Numbered from the stretch's first letter, positions 34,181-47,085 are shown. The stretch: DNA of 64,000 nucleotides from Heliocidaris tuberculata (GCA_025618425.1 CM046851.1:31451944-31515943); one strand, 5' to 3'. Numbers and translations are program-made. Notes: a model not told the origin generated them from the letters alone.

Positions 34181-34383
34181 AGTGGTGTAGCGTATGTCCG
34201 GACATTTAGGGGCATGAGTGACAAGGGCGGCACTGGTCTGTATACTTGAATGAACTAGGTTATCGTTTAGGGTTGTTCCTTTTCTCATTCTCCCTTTTTT
34301 ATTCTATTTCTTTTCTCTCTCTCTTTCTCCTCGCCATTCGGGTGGAGCTCTTGCCCCCGAGCTTCCTGTAGCTACACCGCTAT
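34181..34383. repeat. Candidate short element with AGTGGTGTAGCG ends
   Basis: CAGTGGTGTAGCG at the left is matched in inverse by GTAGCTACACCGCTAT at the right, with CTCGCCATTCGGGTGGAGC inside. Only the outer dozen bases are inverted repeats. Confidence 0.4.
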
Positions 34384-35194
34384 AAATGATTTAACATTAT
34401 TTTACCCTGCAGTAACCGAGAGATCATTGCCTCCTATCTCTGACCTGTAATGACTTCATGTTCAGTTCAGACTGAATGTGATCGTACTTCATGGTTTATG
34501 CCATCGAGTTCCTAAACTTCCACTGGGGATTACGGAAGATGCCACAGAAGACGTCCACAAAGTTAACACATTGGTCTATCTGTTCCCCTTACAGAGGCCG
34601 TTGGGATTAAGAGTTTACCTCTATAATGATGACAGATGATTAATATCTTTCATCATTATAAGAACAGGTACAGGCTGGACATGTATCTACGGGAACTGCG
34701 CATCTATCTACCCAACAAGGTACAAACAAATGTTGTGTAAATATTGCCTAACATTGAACATGAGGATTTATTTTGAGTCCGACCAACTTTTGGGCGATTT
34801 GGTGCCCAACTTGTCTAATAAATGCTTTGCATCTCCATTCTGAGCCAAAATTAGCAGAGCTGGGTAAAGAGTTGCCCTAAAGCTGGTCGTACACATTAGT
34901 ACCATCATGTTAGGCGAAGTTTTATCAACATTTTTAACAGTGAATGGTGACAGCTAAATTATGGTTTTACTTTATCAAAAATCGTCAAAGTATGATAATT
35001 TGCGCCCTTGTGCTTTTTTTTTTTCAGATGTAAGGTAAATTTTGATTGTTCTCATCTCGTTGATGATAATGTATTATCGCACGCTTCCGCTGCTTGTTCA
35101 TCTAATGAGAATGAATCTTAGCAAGACAAGTATTAATCAATAATTTTGCGTTCACTATAGACCGTCAAACACAACTTGTTGTCTGCATACTTTC

Positions 35195-35680
35195 AAGTTT
35201 CAAGTTTTTTTCCACTCATAAAAATAAGAAAAACAAAATCACATACAAATGCAAAATATTAACAAATACACATAAATATAAATGTATATTCATACATAAT
35301 TTTTTTTGTTAAATGAAAAGACATTAATTATAGAATGGAGGAGCAAGCAGAAAGATATTTGAATATTTTTTAATGACCAAAGTGAGGGAGAATCTTTAAT
35401 ATTTTAGGGTATAGTACGCCAAAGTTTACATTTTGTTACACTTCATTATTGTCATAGCTATAAAATACTTTACTTTAAAAAAAAAGAAATAAAAAGCGTG
35501 TGAAACTTCCGAAAATGACCCATTGTGCTACTTTGAGGCTTCCTCAAAATTTGTTAGGTGCAAATCAATGATTAATTTGCTAATTAACCTTCTACTTCTC
35601 ACATCTGGGTAAGTCCAAAGCTGTTTTGTCCCATACGTTAGCGACCACATCTAAGATTTTCGTATAATGTGATTACTTGT
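35195..35680 (-). mobile_element. Possible LINE 3' end with CTTGAAA tail
   Basis: On the minus strand the segment ends in a tandem ACTTGAAACTTGAAA tail, and a short piece near 35600-35650 reads like degraded LINE C-terminal coding (VVANVWDKTALDLP). The evidence is thin; no catalytic motif is present. Confidence 0.3.
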
Positions 35681-35929
35681 ATCAAGTTGTTAGCCCGACT
35701 AGAGCGTAAACTATCAAGTAAAAATGACATTTTATGTCAATAATATGTTCACGACTCCTTATTACAATTCCATAATACTTGGGACATACTTTGAACTTTC
35801 TCATCTATGCTATTTTAATAAGATTTGAAACATCATAGAAAGGTTTAATAAGGGCCAAATTTATTAATAAGTGCAACAGGCGAGGCAGCTATTTGGGATT
35901 TCAACACAAATAATCAATTTAACAACACA

Positions 35930-36135
35930 ACACACAATGAACTGGTTCTACGACACCTGCTCCAGCGACAATTGCTCCGCCGTGAATTTCATTCACAAAC
36001 CGAATTCCGTACTTCAACCCTTGACCAGACATTCTAAACCTAACCTTAAAAACCCAATTGCTACTCTAACCTTTATCCTATATATCTGACAAAATGAAAT
36101 TTGGAGCAATTATCGCCGGAGCAAATGTCGGATCA
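35930..36135. repeat. Element with CCTAA-rich core, copy 1
   Basis: The outer arms are CTCCAGCGACAATTGCTCCG at the left and GGAGCAATTATCGCCGGAGC at the right (inverted). Between them are TTCAACCCTTGACCAGACATT and a core of CTAAACCTAACC-like words. Copies at 46880-47085 and 50815-51240 share the order. This copy ends about 20 bases from the splice donor of the PDZ exon. Confidence 0.75.
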
Positions 36136-36156
36136 CCGATGAAAATCATATCCTAC

Positions 36157-36308
36157 CTGACGATCTCAAGATCGAGCGAGTCGTTGGCCTCGTCGATGTA
36201 GGCCATAGCGACATCGCGAGCGGCGTTCCGTACCGTCTTCCCATTGATGGAGAGAACACGATCGCCTTCCTGAAGGTCGGCATAATCTGCTTTGCTCTTC
36301 TTGCGGAT
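36157..36308 (-). CDS. Synaptopodin-2/CHAP-like protein, PDZ domain C-terminal half
   Basis: 152 nt between a poly-T acceptor ending GTTATTAG and donor GTCAG before GTAGGA. It encodes IRKKSKADYADLQEGDRVLS, then INGKTVRNAARDVAMAYIDE and ANDSLDLEIVR: beta-C, the LQEGDRVLSING turn, the alpha-B helix with AMAYID, and the last strand of a PDZ domain. It resembles the PDZ of SYNPO2/SYNPO2L and of PDZ-LIM proteins. The N-terminal half, with the peptide-binding GLGF-type loop (WGF in this family), was not found upstream in the window. It may lie in the 42856-43355 gap or beyond 64000. The SYNPO2 assignment relies on the C-terminal exon rather than on the PDZ itself. Confidence 0.85.
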
Positions 36309-39308
36309 CTAATAACGAAAAAAAAAAAAAATGGGGAAAAAATCATTTAAATTATATTCTTAAGATTTAAAATAATGTTGCTCACAAAAACTGTGCCAAA
36401 AGAAATGTGCCAAAGCATCCCGCAAAGAATCTGAATTGAATGGAAATTAGTAATAATTATTTGTTGAATATCATTATGCAAAGGCAGTTAGCATATAAAC
36501 AGGTTTACAATTTCGGGATCGTTGATAATGATGATGAATAATAATTCTTAATGAGACAGTCATCAATTCAACTTAATCAACAAAGCCTAATGTTTAACCT
36601 ACTCCGAGAAATTTTATCACTTAAGTTGCGTAGATTTAGGGGGCGGCAGGAGGGAACACCTACTCCGAATCGAAATGCAAAAAAGGGGGAAAGAAGAGAA
36701 AGAAGGTGAGAGGGCTGGCTACTAGGGGAAGATAATTGGAATATCCAAAGTTTAGTTTTCCTGTTCACATTCAAGCTGAGAGTTGTTCACATTACTGCGG
36801 TAAAATAGTGACCTTTACACTGACACTCCCTGTGGCAACATTATTTCAAAGATTTGAGTTGAAGTAGTAGGGGAAGTTTTGGTGCATCGGGGGGGGGGGG
36901 ACTTGGTTGAGAGGGTTTGCGGCAAAGAACGTGAGATAGAAAGACAGACTGATAGAGAAAGGGATAGTTAGAGAGAGAGAGAGAGAGAGAGAGAGGGTGC
37001 AGTGACGTAGCGCGGGTCGAGTTATCAAGGGAGCACTGTCCCTCAGTCATTAGGAAGCACGGGACTTCGTAGGAGGATGAAACGCGAAAAAGTAAAGCGA
37101 CCATGCAAAGGAGCGTTGGTAGTTGGTCATATAATCTGCTTCTCACTTCCTTTCAACCTCTTACTTGTTTAAATAATTTCTCCCTTTTATTCTTTTATTT
37201 TTCATCTTCAAAATATTAAATTGGTATATGCATGATATGTGCCCTATGCCTTCCCCTAGTAACTATGCCACTGTATGAAGGCAAGGACAAAGGTCAAGAA
37301 CGAACGAATGTTAGATTGAAAGAGGAGATCACCGATTAATTAACCATGGTAACGGCTTTTCTAAAACATTTGAAATATATAAAGAAAACGGAGACCAGGG
37401 TAAAATGCAAAATAATAATACAGAGTGAGTGACCAATGAAGAAGAAAAAAGTATGATGCAAGAAGAATTGAGACATATAAATACGTGCTCGGGCTTACGA
37501 AACTTTATTATTCACTCAAAGAGATTAAACCTTCTATTACTGGAAGGTAATGATTGAAATAGAAGTCATCGGGGCACTCGAACAAGACAGGCTCTGAAGC
37601 AAAAGGACAAGACAAATGTATATCATACAAATAGAATAAAACATCGTTTAAATCGAGGAAGGAATAGACTCTAGCTCGCGACAACTTTTCATATCTACGT
37701 CGCCTCGGGAATTACTCGACCAGACTGGTCGGGTTGTAGAAACGTGAACTCGCAAGCCCACCCGATAACAGAGTGTCTCCCCAAGGGAGGACCTACTTTA
37801 TCCATGACGTCACAGGAGGGGTATTAGTAATAAGGACCAACAAGTGCAATTACCCTGGTATGTTGAAAAATACCCCCTTTTATTACCCCATGGTAAAGAT
37901 CAAGGTGAAGTATTGTACTTTGACCGTCACCAAGCGAAATATGGAGACGAACAAAATGACAGAGGCTCCAGAAGCCGTTTATTTTTTACTCGAGGTCTCT
38001 GCACTTTAACTAAATGTGTCAGATAAGTCACATTCATGTTGCCTGCCAGAAATTTGCCCAAAACAGTGAATAAATGAAATTCATGTGCCCCTTAATACTG
38101 ACAGTAATAAACTTTGCAGACAATAATTATCAAAAGGAAACACACCAATGGGAAAATGGCTGTTAGTTCTGTCGAGGTGCAGCGACACGAGCAATACCCT
38201 TGCCAAGTTTCAGGGCAAGACTGTTTTGTGGTGACATTGGATTATGAACGACAGCTTCCTCCTATTGCGACAAAAAAAAAACACTTTGCAGTCTGTTAGT
38301 ATGGAAGAATTATTTGCACCTATAGAAACGGAAACATAAAGAACATATATGATTGTGTGAACATAGAGTAAAAAAATATGTGGACTACAGTAAAGTTGAC
38401 CGACGGCCCAAGAGGCCGACAAAGTCTCATGGCAATGTCAATCTCTTGGGCCTTCCAGATAACTTATCTGTGGGTTCGTGAGACCATCAGTCTCGAGGAC
38501 TGTCGGTCTTGTGGATCATCGATCAACTAGGATGTCCCAAAATTGTTGGTAGGCCAACTTGTTCATAATTATGGCAAATTTCTGGCTACAATAAAACAAA
38601 AAGATATCAGTATGCTTATCAATTGTGAGGGTTGTCCCTACATTTTGAGTCATACTATGAGGAAAAATGTAATATTCTCTTCGGAAACGTTCATCTGTTG
38701 CACTTGACTAATGTTCATAGGTCTCCTGTCGACTGGAATTACAGACCTTGTAAATCCGTCTCATGAGATGATAGGAGATTGATAGATGGTGGACAGCGAA
38801 CCTGATCATTGGCTGAGAGCCAGCGGGTAGTCAAAACTGGGGAATATGTAGTTTAGTCAATCTCCTGTAATTTCTAAAGAACCAATTAGATAACAAATGT
38901 AGAAATGTAGAAATAAACATGTAGATATCCCAACTCAGGAGTGTTTGAATAAGTTGCTTGTCATCATCATGAATGCCTGATGATCGAAGGGACAGTGAAA
39001 GCGAATTGCTGACTATATTAACCCTGTTTAAAGACCATTGTAATTTATGTTTGTGATTCAATGAAACAAAATGCAGTAGAAGATCTTTTAGTTTATTCTT
39101 TCAAAGCAGGGCAGTTTGTTTAAAAGACAAAACAACAACAACACATGTACAATTAGGAAGCTTTTTTTTTTCAAGGTTTATCAGTATACGAACATTCGAA
39201 GAGGTTTTGATGCCTGTGGGGACTATTTCAGTAAATTCAACTAGGGTAGCTCGCCCTGAAACCCCATGTATTTCATGCATCGAAGAACTAAAGAGGCAAA
39301 GGGTATCT
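36309..39308. other. Intronic or upstream stretch, no exon found
   Basis: Contains a poly-G and (GA)n tract at 36890-36996 and short random frames. I looked for the missing PDZ N-terminal half (a WGF-encoding word on the minus strand) and found no acceptable candidate. The one WGFR-like reading near 39270 is followed within a few codons by a stop and lacks PDZ context. Confidence 0.5.
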
Positions 39309-39467
39309 GGGCCCCGTTGCACAAAACATACCATTGATGGTAACTTTGCCATCAATGGTAACTTCCATTTAAACCTTGAATTTGATTGGCTATTGAGCAA
39401 TGTTACTGTGGTAGTTACCACTGATGGCAGGGTTACTATTAATGGTAAGTTTTATGCAACGGGGCCC
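39309..39467. mobile_element. GGGCCC palindromic MITE (ATTGATGGTAAC subtype)
   Basis: The ends are GGGCCCCGTTGCACAAAAC and GTTTTATGCAACGGGGCCC (here TTTTATGCAACGGGGCCCT). The inner arms repeat ACCATTGATGGTAACTTTGC, with TTTGATTGGCTATTGAGC at the centre. It has the same plan as the other GGGCCC elements but different inner arms. Confidence 0.85.
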
Positions 39468-39949
39468 TGGACTCATTCATAACTCATGAGCACTACTATG
39501 CTTAGGGGGCGATAAAGATAATGTTTTATTCAAAGTCAAAAATACAGTCATGATCTTTAAAGCAAACAGTCATGATGGACGACGTAGTGTATACCTTTGA
39601 AATCCATGTGTCGGACGTGTATTTGACGTACACGTTTAACGTATTGTGACAAATTATGGACAAATGTTATGAGTCAAAAGCCATTCATGATGCAGTCGAC
39701 TCCTAAAATACTGTTCATCATCACGCAATGTGGGTCATATGGGTAAAGGGAGCCCCTATAATAACTATCCCTTCTTCCATTGTGTTTTAAAGACATACAA
39801 CAATAACGAACATCGGCACTATTTTCATGGTTAACGTAAGAGATAATTTTGACAAAATGACACTATTCATTTCCTGTGAACATCTCAAAATCCCTTCTCC
39901 CTACTCTGAATCTCTCTCATCAACGTTTTCATACCAGTGTTGTAGTCTA

Positions 39950-40262
39950 GATCTGAAGGACCGAGACCGAGACCGGGATCTCTAGAGATCGAGATCAAGA
40001 CCGAGACCGAAACCTTATTAAGATTAAAGGAAAATGAAACCCAACAAACTTTAGCTGATAGCCTTATTAAAAATTGTGAGCCGTTAAAAATAATTTGAAA
40101 TTATTCCCATTTGATTACTCAGCAAGGAAAACAATCTCTCCAAGCTTTACAATTTTTCGTCGGGCCTCGAGAGGTCTCGAGCTGTTTTCTCGAGACCTTG
40201 AGGTCCAAGACCGAGACCCTGAGGCCCGAGACCGAGACCGAGACCAAGACCGAGGCACTATA
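39950..40262. repeat. GAGACC hexanucleotide-rich repeat element
   Basis: Clusters of GACCGAGACCGAGACC at both ends (39957-40015 and 40190-40258) with CTCTAGAGATCGAGATC and CCTCGAGAGGTCTCGAG palindromes. It looks like one dispersed element with GAGACC-repeat arms. No coding assigned. Confidence 0.65.
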
Positions 40263-40651
40263 AAAACGGGTCTTGCACTCCTTCCCTTATTCATACCGAT
40301 CTAAAGTGACATTAAATACTGCTCAGAGTACTGATAAAAAAAAAAGCATTCATTGTTATAATAGTTTACAATACAACGAAGGACGTCGTTTCAGTGATAC
40401 TGTTGTTATTTACAATAGTTATTTTGTATGAATTCAAAGCGTTAAAGATTGCAATGGTTCGAGAATGGACACCTCAGTAATACTGCTTTATATCCTTTGA
40501 GTATATATGTAGACCCCAACCCCCGCCCCCCCCCCCCCAAAAAAAAAAAAAAAGAGAGGGGGAGGGAGAGAGAGAGAAAAAAAAATATATCATACGGATT
40601 TCGGAAGTCCACACTCACTTCAACTTGGTATTAAAATAAGCAGAAAAAAAT

Positions 40652-41090
40652 AACGAAACAGATCAATGAAAGTTTTAGCAAAATCCGTTAAGAAATAAGA
40701 AAGTTATCAATTTTTGAAGTTGTAATCAACCAAAGCCCAATTGGCAACTCCGTGACGTATTTGCCCTGTACTGAAAAAAATCATAAATTTCCATTTTCTC
40801 TAAAGAAATTATTTTATCATACATGAACCCTAGATATAATCATTTCGCTTATGCTTTTACACAAAACATGTCTGATACAAATCTATTCCCTCATCGAAAA
40901 CAAAGGAAATAGAAATTTATGAATTTTTGTGTACTGGGGCAAATGGAGAGGAGCACAAAAGATACGTCACGGAGTTGCCAATTTGTCTTTGATTGATTAC
41001 ACCTTTTAAAATTCATAACTTTCTTATTTCTTATCGGATTTTGTTCCAACTTTCATTGATCTGTTTCTTTAGGATTTCTGTTTCTTTTGA
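40652..41090. mobile_element. MITE with about 110-bp terminal inverted repeats
   Basis: The left arm has AACGAAACAGATCAATGAAA, then CCGTTAAGAAATAAGAAAGT and TTGGCAACTCCGTGACGTAT. The right arm has the same words inverted (ATACGTCACGGAGTTGCCAA, then ACTTTCTTATTTCTTATCGG). The core is AT-rich. No open frame. Confidence 0.85.
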
Positions 41091-42099
41091 AACAAACTTA
41101 ATATCAGGGTAAACTTTCCCTTTAAGATGTATGATATAGTTTTTTGTTTCTTCAACAGATCCTAGTAAAACTTCATCATTCTAGATTCAAAGTGAAATAT
41201 TGCCATTTGAAAACAATTATGTCATGAAATATACGTTAGAAGTTATTTTGTTGACATACGTCAAACCCTGATTCATAAACGGGCTATAAAAGCGTTGAAT
41301 ACAGAAAACGGGGGAGCAAGAGTGCTCCATAAGTCTGCCCCTTCTCCCCGGCAATTGTGTACTGGCAGTCTTTCGCTATCCTGAAAAAGCAATAACCACA
41401 TCCGATGTTTAAACGCCCCTGCTCAGGCAGCTGTGAGATTGGAGAACGCTACAAAATGATTATGCCGGGAAAAGGGTAAAAATTAAATATAATTTTTCTA
41501 CAGGCTAAATAAATCATGTTTGTTTTATGGTTATCAGAGTTCAAAATGAAGGAAAACTAGATTAATCCCATTTTCGTGTATTTTTAGTTTGTGTTGTTCT
41601 TTGATGTCATTCCCGCATTGCCAGTATTGTCGGGGGGGGGGGGGGGAGGGGGAGGGGTGGAGTTCCTCTTTAAAAATACATCAAAGTAAAAGAGCAGATT
41701 GTGCCAAAGAGTGTACCAAAATGAAAAGAAAAGGGAAAGTGAAACAATAGCTGCTCAAGCGCTCTTTTAGCTTTTATTTTCAATATTTTTAAAAACATTT
41801 CGTTGTACTATATAAATCATAATGAATTTTGAAGGGATCTTAAAACGGTCGACGTAACGCATATGTTACTAGTTACAATAAACAGTATTTTTTCAAACGT
41901 CACCTGTTCAAGTCGGGTAAGTCTTTAAAAAAATACATGTACTTATATTTCAAAGCCCCCTTCTCTTCAAAAGAATTTGGTACCAAGAAGTGAGATCATT
42001 ATCACGGTCAAGGAAGCTGGATTAATCATCACAATATAAGTGCTGACTGGACTGGAGTGAAGGGGAACCAACAGGTATTGGCTTTCTGCCATTGTCAAG

Positions 42100-42592
42100 T
42101 CTAGCAGGATTCCTGTAAAGCGTTTGATCAAATTAATCATTGTTTTGCTTACAATATGATATACCCGACGGTAAATAGGAAGTAAACAATGGATGTATCA
42201 TATCAGTAAGAAATAGAAAGCTGGAGAGAAAGAAATTCAACTATAGACATATTTAAAGGGAAAAGGATTCCGTAAAGCGTTTGATCAAATTAATCATTGT
42301 TTTGCTTACGATATGATATACCTCTGCCCTCTACAGACAGTAAATGTGAACTAAACAGTGGATCATAACTACAGTGAGAATCGAAAAGGAGGGAGAAAGA
42401 GAGGCATCGATAGACAGATTTAAAGAAGAAAAAAAGACTAGCAGGATTCCTGCAAAGTAATTTGTCAAATAAATAATGGTTTTGCTCACTTGATATGATA
42501 TACCTTTCCGAGCTAAATAAAGTAAATAAGAAATAATGTATCATAACAGTGAGAAATAAACCAAGAAATAGAAACAGAAACAACGATAGCGA
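42100..42592. repeat. Three-copy tandem repeat, unit about 160-175 bp
   Basis: Units begin near 42108, 42266 and 42441 with AGGATTCCTGTAAAG-type words, followed by TTGATCAAATTAATCATTGT, TTTTGCTTAC and ATATGATATACC, then GTAAAT.AGAA and AGTGAGAAAT words and a purine-rich end. Confidence 0.88.
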
Positions 42593-42855
42593 TGAAGAGA
42601 TTGGCTATGCAGATAAAGAGGGACAGAGAGACAGACATAATGAGATAGACAGACAGACAGACAGACTTAGAGAGAGAGAGAGAGAGGGGGGGGGGTGATC
42701 CAGCAGTTGCTCATGTGACATTATGATCCGGCTTTATTTCGTCAGAGATTGCAAAAAGGTTTTAGGTTAGGTTATAGCTTTATAGGCTTTCGTATAGGCC
42801 TAGTGTCTGGTCAACGGTTGAGTTCGAAATTATGTCAGTGTAAAAAAAAAAAAAA

Positions 42856-43355
42856 NNNNNNNNNNNNNNNNNNNNNNNNNNNNNNNNNNNNNNNNNNNNN
42901 NNNNNNNNNNNNNNNNNNNNNNNNNNNNNNNNNNNNNNNNNNNNNNNNNNNNNNNNNNNNNNNNNNNNNNNNNNNNNNNNNNNNNNNNNNNNNNNNNNNN
43001 NNNNNNNNNNNNNNNNNNNNNNNNNNNNNNNNNNNNNNNNNNNNNNNNNNNNNNNNNNNNNNNNNNNNNNNNNNNNNNNNNNNNNNNNNNNNNNNNNNNN
43101 NNNNNNNNNNNNNNNNNNNNNNNNNNNNNNNNNNNNNNNNNNNNNNNNNNNNNNNNNNNNNNNNNNNNNNNNNNNNNNNNNNNNNNNNNNNNNNNNNNNN
43201 NNNNNNNNNNNNNNNNNNNNNNNNNNNNNNNNNNNNNNNNNNNNNNNNNNNNNNNNNNNNNNNNNNNNNNNNNNNNNNNNNNNNNNNNNNNNNNNNNNNN
43301 NNNNNNNNNNNNNNNNNNNNNNNNNNNNNNNNNNNNNNNNNNNNNNNNNNNNNNN
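42856..43355. other. Assembly gap (500 N)
   Basis: Exactly 500 unknown bases, the usual arbitrary scaffold gap size, preceded by a poly-A run. Sequence, and possibly an exon, may be missing here. Confidence 0.98.
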
Positions 43356-43679
43356 TCACATGGCATCACAAAATTAAAGTAAAAACTTCAACAGAAAAAA
43401 CTTTTCTAGGTTCACTACTGGCTATATAGGATTGACTATTGAGCTTGAGATCATACTGATCAGTGCTGCTTGAGAAATATGTCTGATACCTCAGACACCA
43501 CAATAAGACTGACCCTAGATGGACTACAGACCAAAAAAAAAAAAAAAAAGTCAGCTCGTTTGAAGATCTTTCAGCCCCAGTCAAGCAATCCCTGCTTACT
43601 CAAGGAACTATCCTTGCTTATAAAGCGCATATCATACATGTAGCGTGAGGGTGCCTTCCCAGCAAACTAGCCTGCTAAA

Positions 43680-43835
43680 GTGGAACCTCGTTTATAACAA
43701 ACTCCTTGGGACCAGGGAAATTACCTCTTTATATCGAAACCTTGTTATATCAGGGCTAACAAACAACAGAATACAAAGAAGTGGGACCAGAAAAATTACC
43801 TTGGTTATAACGAGAGTTACAGTGTTCTAGTTTTA
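43680..43835. repeat. Relic of a pogo/Tigger-like element
   Basis: GGAACCTCGTTTATAACAAA at the left and TTGGTTATAACGAGAGTTAC near the right are inverted and have the AACCTCGTTATAACG pattern seen at the ends of many pogo/Tigger-type elements. GGGACCAG occurs twice inside. Degraded. Confidence 0.5.
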
Positions 43836-45429
43836 AAGAGGTAATTGACCAAAGAGCGGAATATTTTGTGAACGAGTCCTGGTTTTGCTTGGATTTATAG
43901 CTCAAGCCAAAATCCCAAGTGCAACAGCAAAATACAGCAAAATAGCCTGCTTTGGCATCTTCACAGGGATTTACTTTGAGCTGGCTTTGATCGGGGTAAT
44001 TTCCAAAGATCTGAATTTTCAGGCTACTTTAAAACAAGGGCTAATGAGGATGGTTCATCTTTCTTCTTCTCAGCTAAATACATGTACCAACTGGATGATA
44101 CACATCATCACTATACTAATAACAGGGGACGAATTCTTCCCGAATTCACGTCATAATACCAAGCCTGATGAGATGGAATTGGGACTTTTTAAAATAAATC
44201 ATTAATTTCTTTGAAAAAGCACATATTCTAATTAAACATTATAAATATTCATATTGAAATTGGCTTTGGGAATATCTAAATCATTGTCCTTTTCTCCGTC
44301 ATCTTTTCCCCCCCCCCCCCCCCCAACCAGTACATAATTACATTATGATGTTAGCCCTCATAGTTCCCTTGAATATTATTAAAGCATTGACTAGGGTTTT
44401 TTTTTTTCTAGTACAAAGGCATTTTCCTAATAATATTACAAACAGTTACACAAAACTTGCTTTGGGAATGTCTACACACTTGATTTCTAGGTCACCTTAA
44501 TGAAGAGTGTACAAGAGAACTGACCGATGAGCAATCAAAACATATTTACAATACCAGAAACAGGTGCATCTAAGAGTTGTTCTTTCATTGGACATCTAAA
44601 CTGAAAGGGATACACTGGAATGGATTTCTTCCCGATCAGGTTCACGAAAGAAAAAAAAAATACTGGTACTGTTTAAAGTGACTGATTAGATGTCTTGAGA
44701 AATTCACATTCAACATTGTGAATAATTTTAATTTCATATCTATGAAGAATCTTTAAAAAAATATTATCATAGTAATTTATTGAGGATCATTATCATAATC
44801 ACCTATTACTACTTGGGATAAAAGAAAAGTGTTAACTGGCCATTGTTTTCGTTTACAATGTGATAAAACAAAATATTTAGCTGCTATGTTTTCTTTTATT
44901 CAATCAAATCTAACATTCAGTAACTTCATTCAACAAATACAATTTTATTTTTCAAGGATAATGATAACTCTTTGCCTTGATTTCTCACTGGTCATTAAAA
45001 AGGTCGGCCTATTTTGTTTCAACATTTCTATCTTAGGCCATTTCATTTGATTTGAAAGGCCTAATTAGGGAGTATAAAACAATCCAGATGATTTAGTGAA
45101 GTATCAGCGACACTTTCATGGTGGAGAAACCTACAATCCAGATGATTTAAACAATGTATACATTTATATTAAATGATAGCTTAAATATAAAAGGATATAA
45201 ATAGATTTTATCTCATGGCACCTGCTACTTAGATTATACCAACACCTTACATGAAGGTAGGAGATATGAGGGCAGGTGCACTATCACAATTCAATATATC
45301 TCACAACTAGAATGTACCTTCTGATTTTGATAACAGCATCCCAAACAATTTTATCTACAACTAGCATTTACACTGCAGAGGTATACAAACTGTAAATATG
45401 GTTCCAGTGTTAAACCTATGGGAATAAAT

Positions 45430-45848
45430 GCCACCACACACCTTATGATCGGTCTGCGATCCGATTTCAGAAGAAAATGTAATATCATTTGACAAATGAT
45501 TTAAAAACGAAAAATATTTTTGATTGAGGGTCTGAATAGTCATACAGATAGTAAAAATTGATAAAACGGCCTTTGCCGAGTTTTCTATTCGGTGGAATGG
45601 CCCAAGTCGGCTCCGAGTCGTAATGACGTCACAAAAATCATACGACTGCCTACGATTTGAAACTAATCTTGCCCTTATTCCCTGTAGAAAGCTGACAGCT
45701 CACCAAAACTGTATGTTTAGTATTCAAATTACTTTTCAGAACCTGAATAGGGTACATAGATTTCATTTGTTAAAATGCCAATATTTAACGCCATAGCGAT
45801 TTATTTCACAAATCAGATCGCAGACCGATCGTAAGGTGTGCGGTGGCC
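45430..45848. mobile_element. 419-bp MITE with ACACCTTATGATCGGTCTGC ends, copy 2
   Basis: Inverse-orientation copy of 33702-34114, colinear along its entire length with scattered substitutions. It is followed 23 bases later by a different MITE (45872-46010). Confidence 0.9.
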
Positions 45849-45871
45849 TTAAGAGAATTCAGTAGTCAACA

Positions 45872-46010
45872 GGGGAGCGTTTCATCAAGCATTTTGTCAG
45901 TGATTTTTACTGACAAATTTGCTCTCAGCCAATCAGATGCAAGGATTTCAGTAGCTTATAACACTTGTCAGAAAAAAATATCCGACAAATCCTTTCATGA
46001 AACGCTCCCC
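45872..46010. mobile_element. GGGGAGCGTTTCATCAAGC palindromic MITE, copy 2
   Basis: Same ends, same centre (CAGCCAATCAGATGCAAGGA) and same length as 6030-6167. The right arm is slightly more mutated (TCCGACAAATCCTTTCATGA). Confidence 0.88.
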
Positions 46011-46269
46011 TGGTTAACAATAACAATAAACCATACATATTTATGAAAATACCTGGAAAGTGGAGAAGAAGGAAATTTTTAGACATCAATTTTGTTCCTT
46101 TAGCCTCCTATTATCTTTTGAAAGGTCATAATACAGTTATATATGGGCAAGCGAGTTTACATTACATTTAAAGTATTTTTTTACAAAGATATAGGGTATC
46201 CATCCAACAATATGCATATCTGCATAATGATTATCAAAAGAAACTTGGCTCAACTAAAAACACCAGACT

Positions 46270-46475
46270 TGTTTTGAACAAGTCATATGATACAAACCAA
46301 ATTACAATTATTTTTATGACTATGCGCTATAAAAATACACCTTCCACAGGCCTTTTACATGTAGTTGACTCCATGGCAAATTGGTCATATGATACAACCC
46401 AAATCACGATTCGTTCTGTGACTATGCTATAAAGATAAACCTTACAGAGGCCTTGTAGTTGACTTGGAAATGTTA
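46270..46475. repeat. Two-copy tandem duplication, unit about 105 bp
   Basis: GTCATATGATACAAACCAAA...GACTATGCGCTATAAA...CACAGGCCTTTTACATGTAG is followed by a second copy GTCATATGATACAACCCAAA...GACTATGCTATAAAG...CAGAGGCCTTGTAG. Confidence 0.75.
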
Positions 46476-46879
46476 TGATCATTCCACTGCAAATTGGCTG
46501 GAATTTGAAGGAGTAGGTTTTGAAAGTGGGTCAAGAGGAACGCAGTAGCCATGTTTTGCATCACAGATTCTGTGTTCTCGAGAAGCTAGTTTTCAGGAAC
46601 TAAATTTTCTAGAACTTGGCTGTATTGCAGTCTATGTTAACAAACAACAAAAGATTGTAGTACACCACGAAACAGAAATCACTAAATAGGAAAAGTATAT
46701 AAATTTGATACCCCCCAATGCAAAAACGGAAATAAGTAAGGGGCAATGCAGGAGACAAAAAAAAAAAAAAAAAATTGAACCAGGAGAAGACAATTTTTCA
46801 CTGAATCTTATATTCATGCTTGGTCTTGGCTGGATTCATTTTCACAATCATTGGTTTGTATTTTCGACCTAATTCTATC

Positions 46880-47085
46880 ATTGTACAACAAACTCCCCAG
46901 CGACAAATGCTTTGCCATCATTACAGAACGCTTGCCAAATTTCCAACTTTAACCCTGGACCAAAGACTATACCTAACCCTAACCCTAAACCAAACCTAAC
47001 CTAACACCCAATCACAACCCTAATCCTAACCCCATCTTTAGCAAAATAAAGACCAGAGCAATGTCACCGGAGTATGCACCAGATG
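46880..47085. repeat. Element with CCTAA-rich core, copy 2
   Basis: CCCAGCGACAAATGCTTTGC, then TCCAACTTTAACCCTGGACC, a CTAACCCTAACCCTAAACC core, and AAATAAAGACCAGAGCAATG with TCACCGGAG at the right. Same order as at 35930 and 50815. The core matches the telomere repeat only in short stretches. Confidence 0.75.

Noticed and set aside
39240..39300. WGFR-like minus-strand word as the missing PDZ half
   Set aside because: A stop codon follows within a few codons, another precedes it, and no PDZ residues surround it.
42749..43429. Open frames spanning the N block
   Set aside because: They exist only because unknown bases contain no stop codon.
43885..44205. 106-codon plus-strand open frame with a hydrophobic stretch
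   Set aside because: No start context, codon bias, homology or splice support that I can see; length is within chance for AT-rich DNA of this size.
46960..47035. True telomere or chromosome-end sequence
   Set aside because: CCCTAA words are few, imperfect and embedded in a dispersed element present in three copies.
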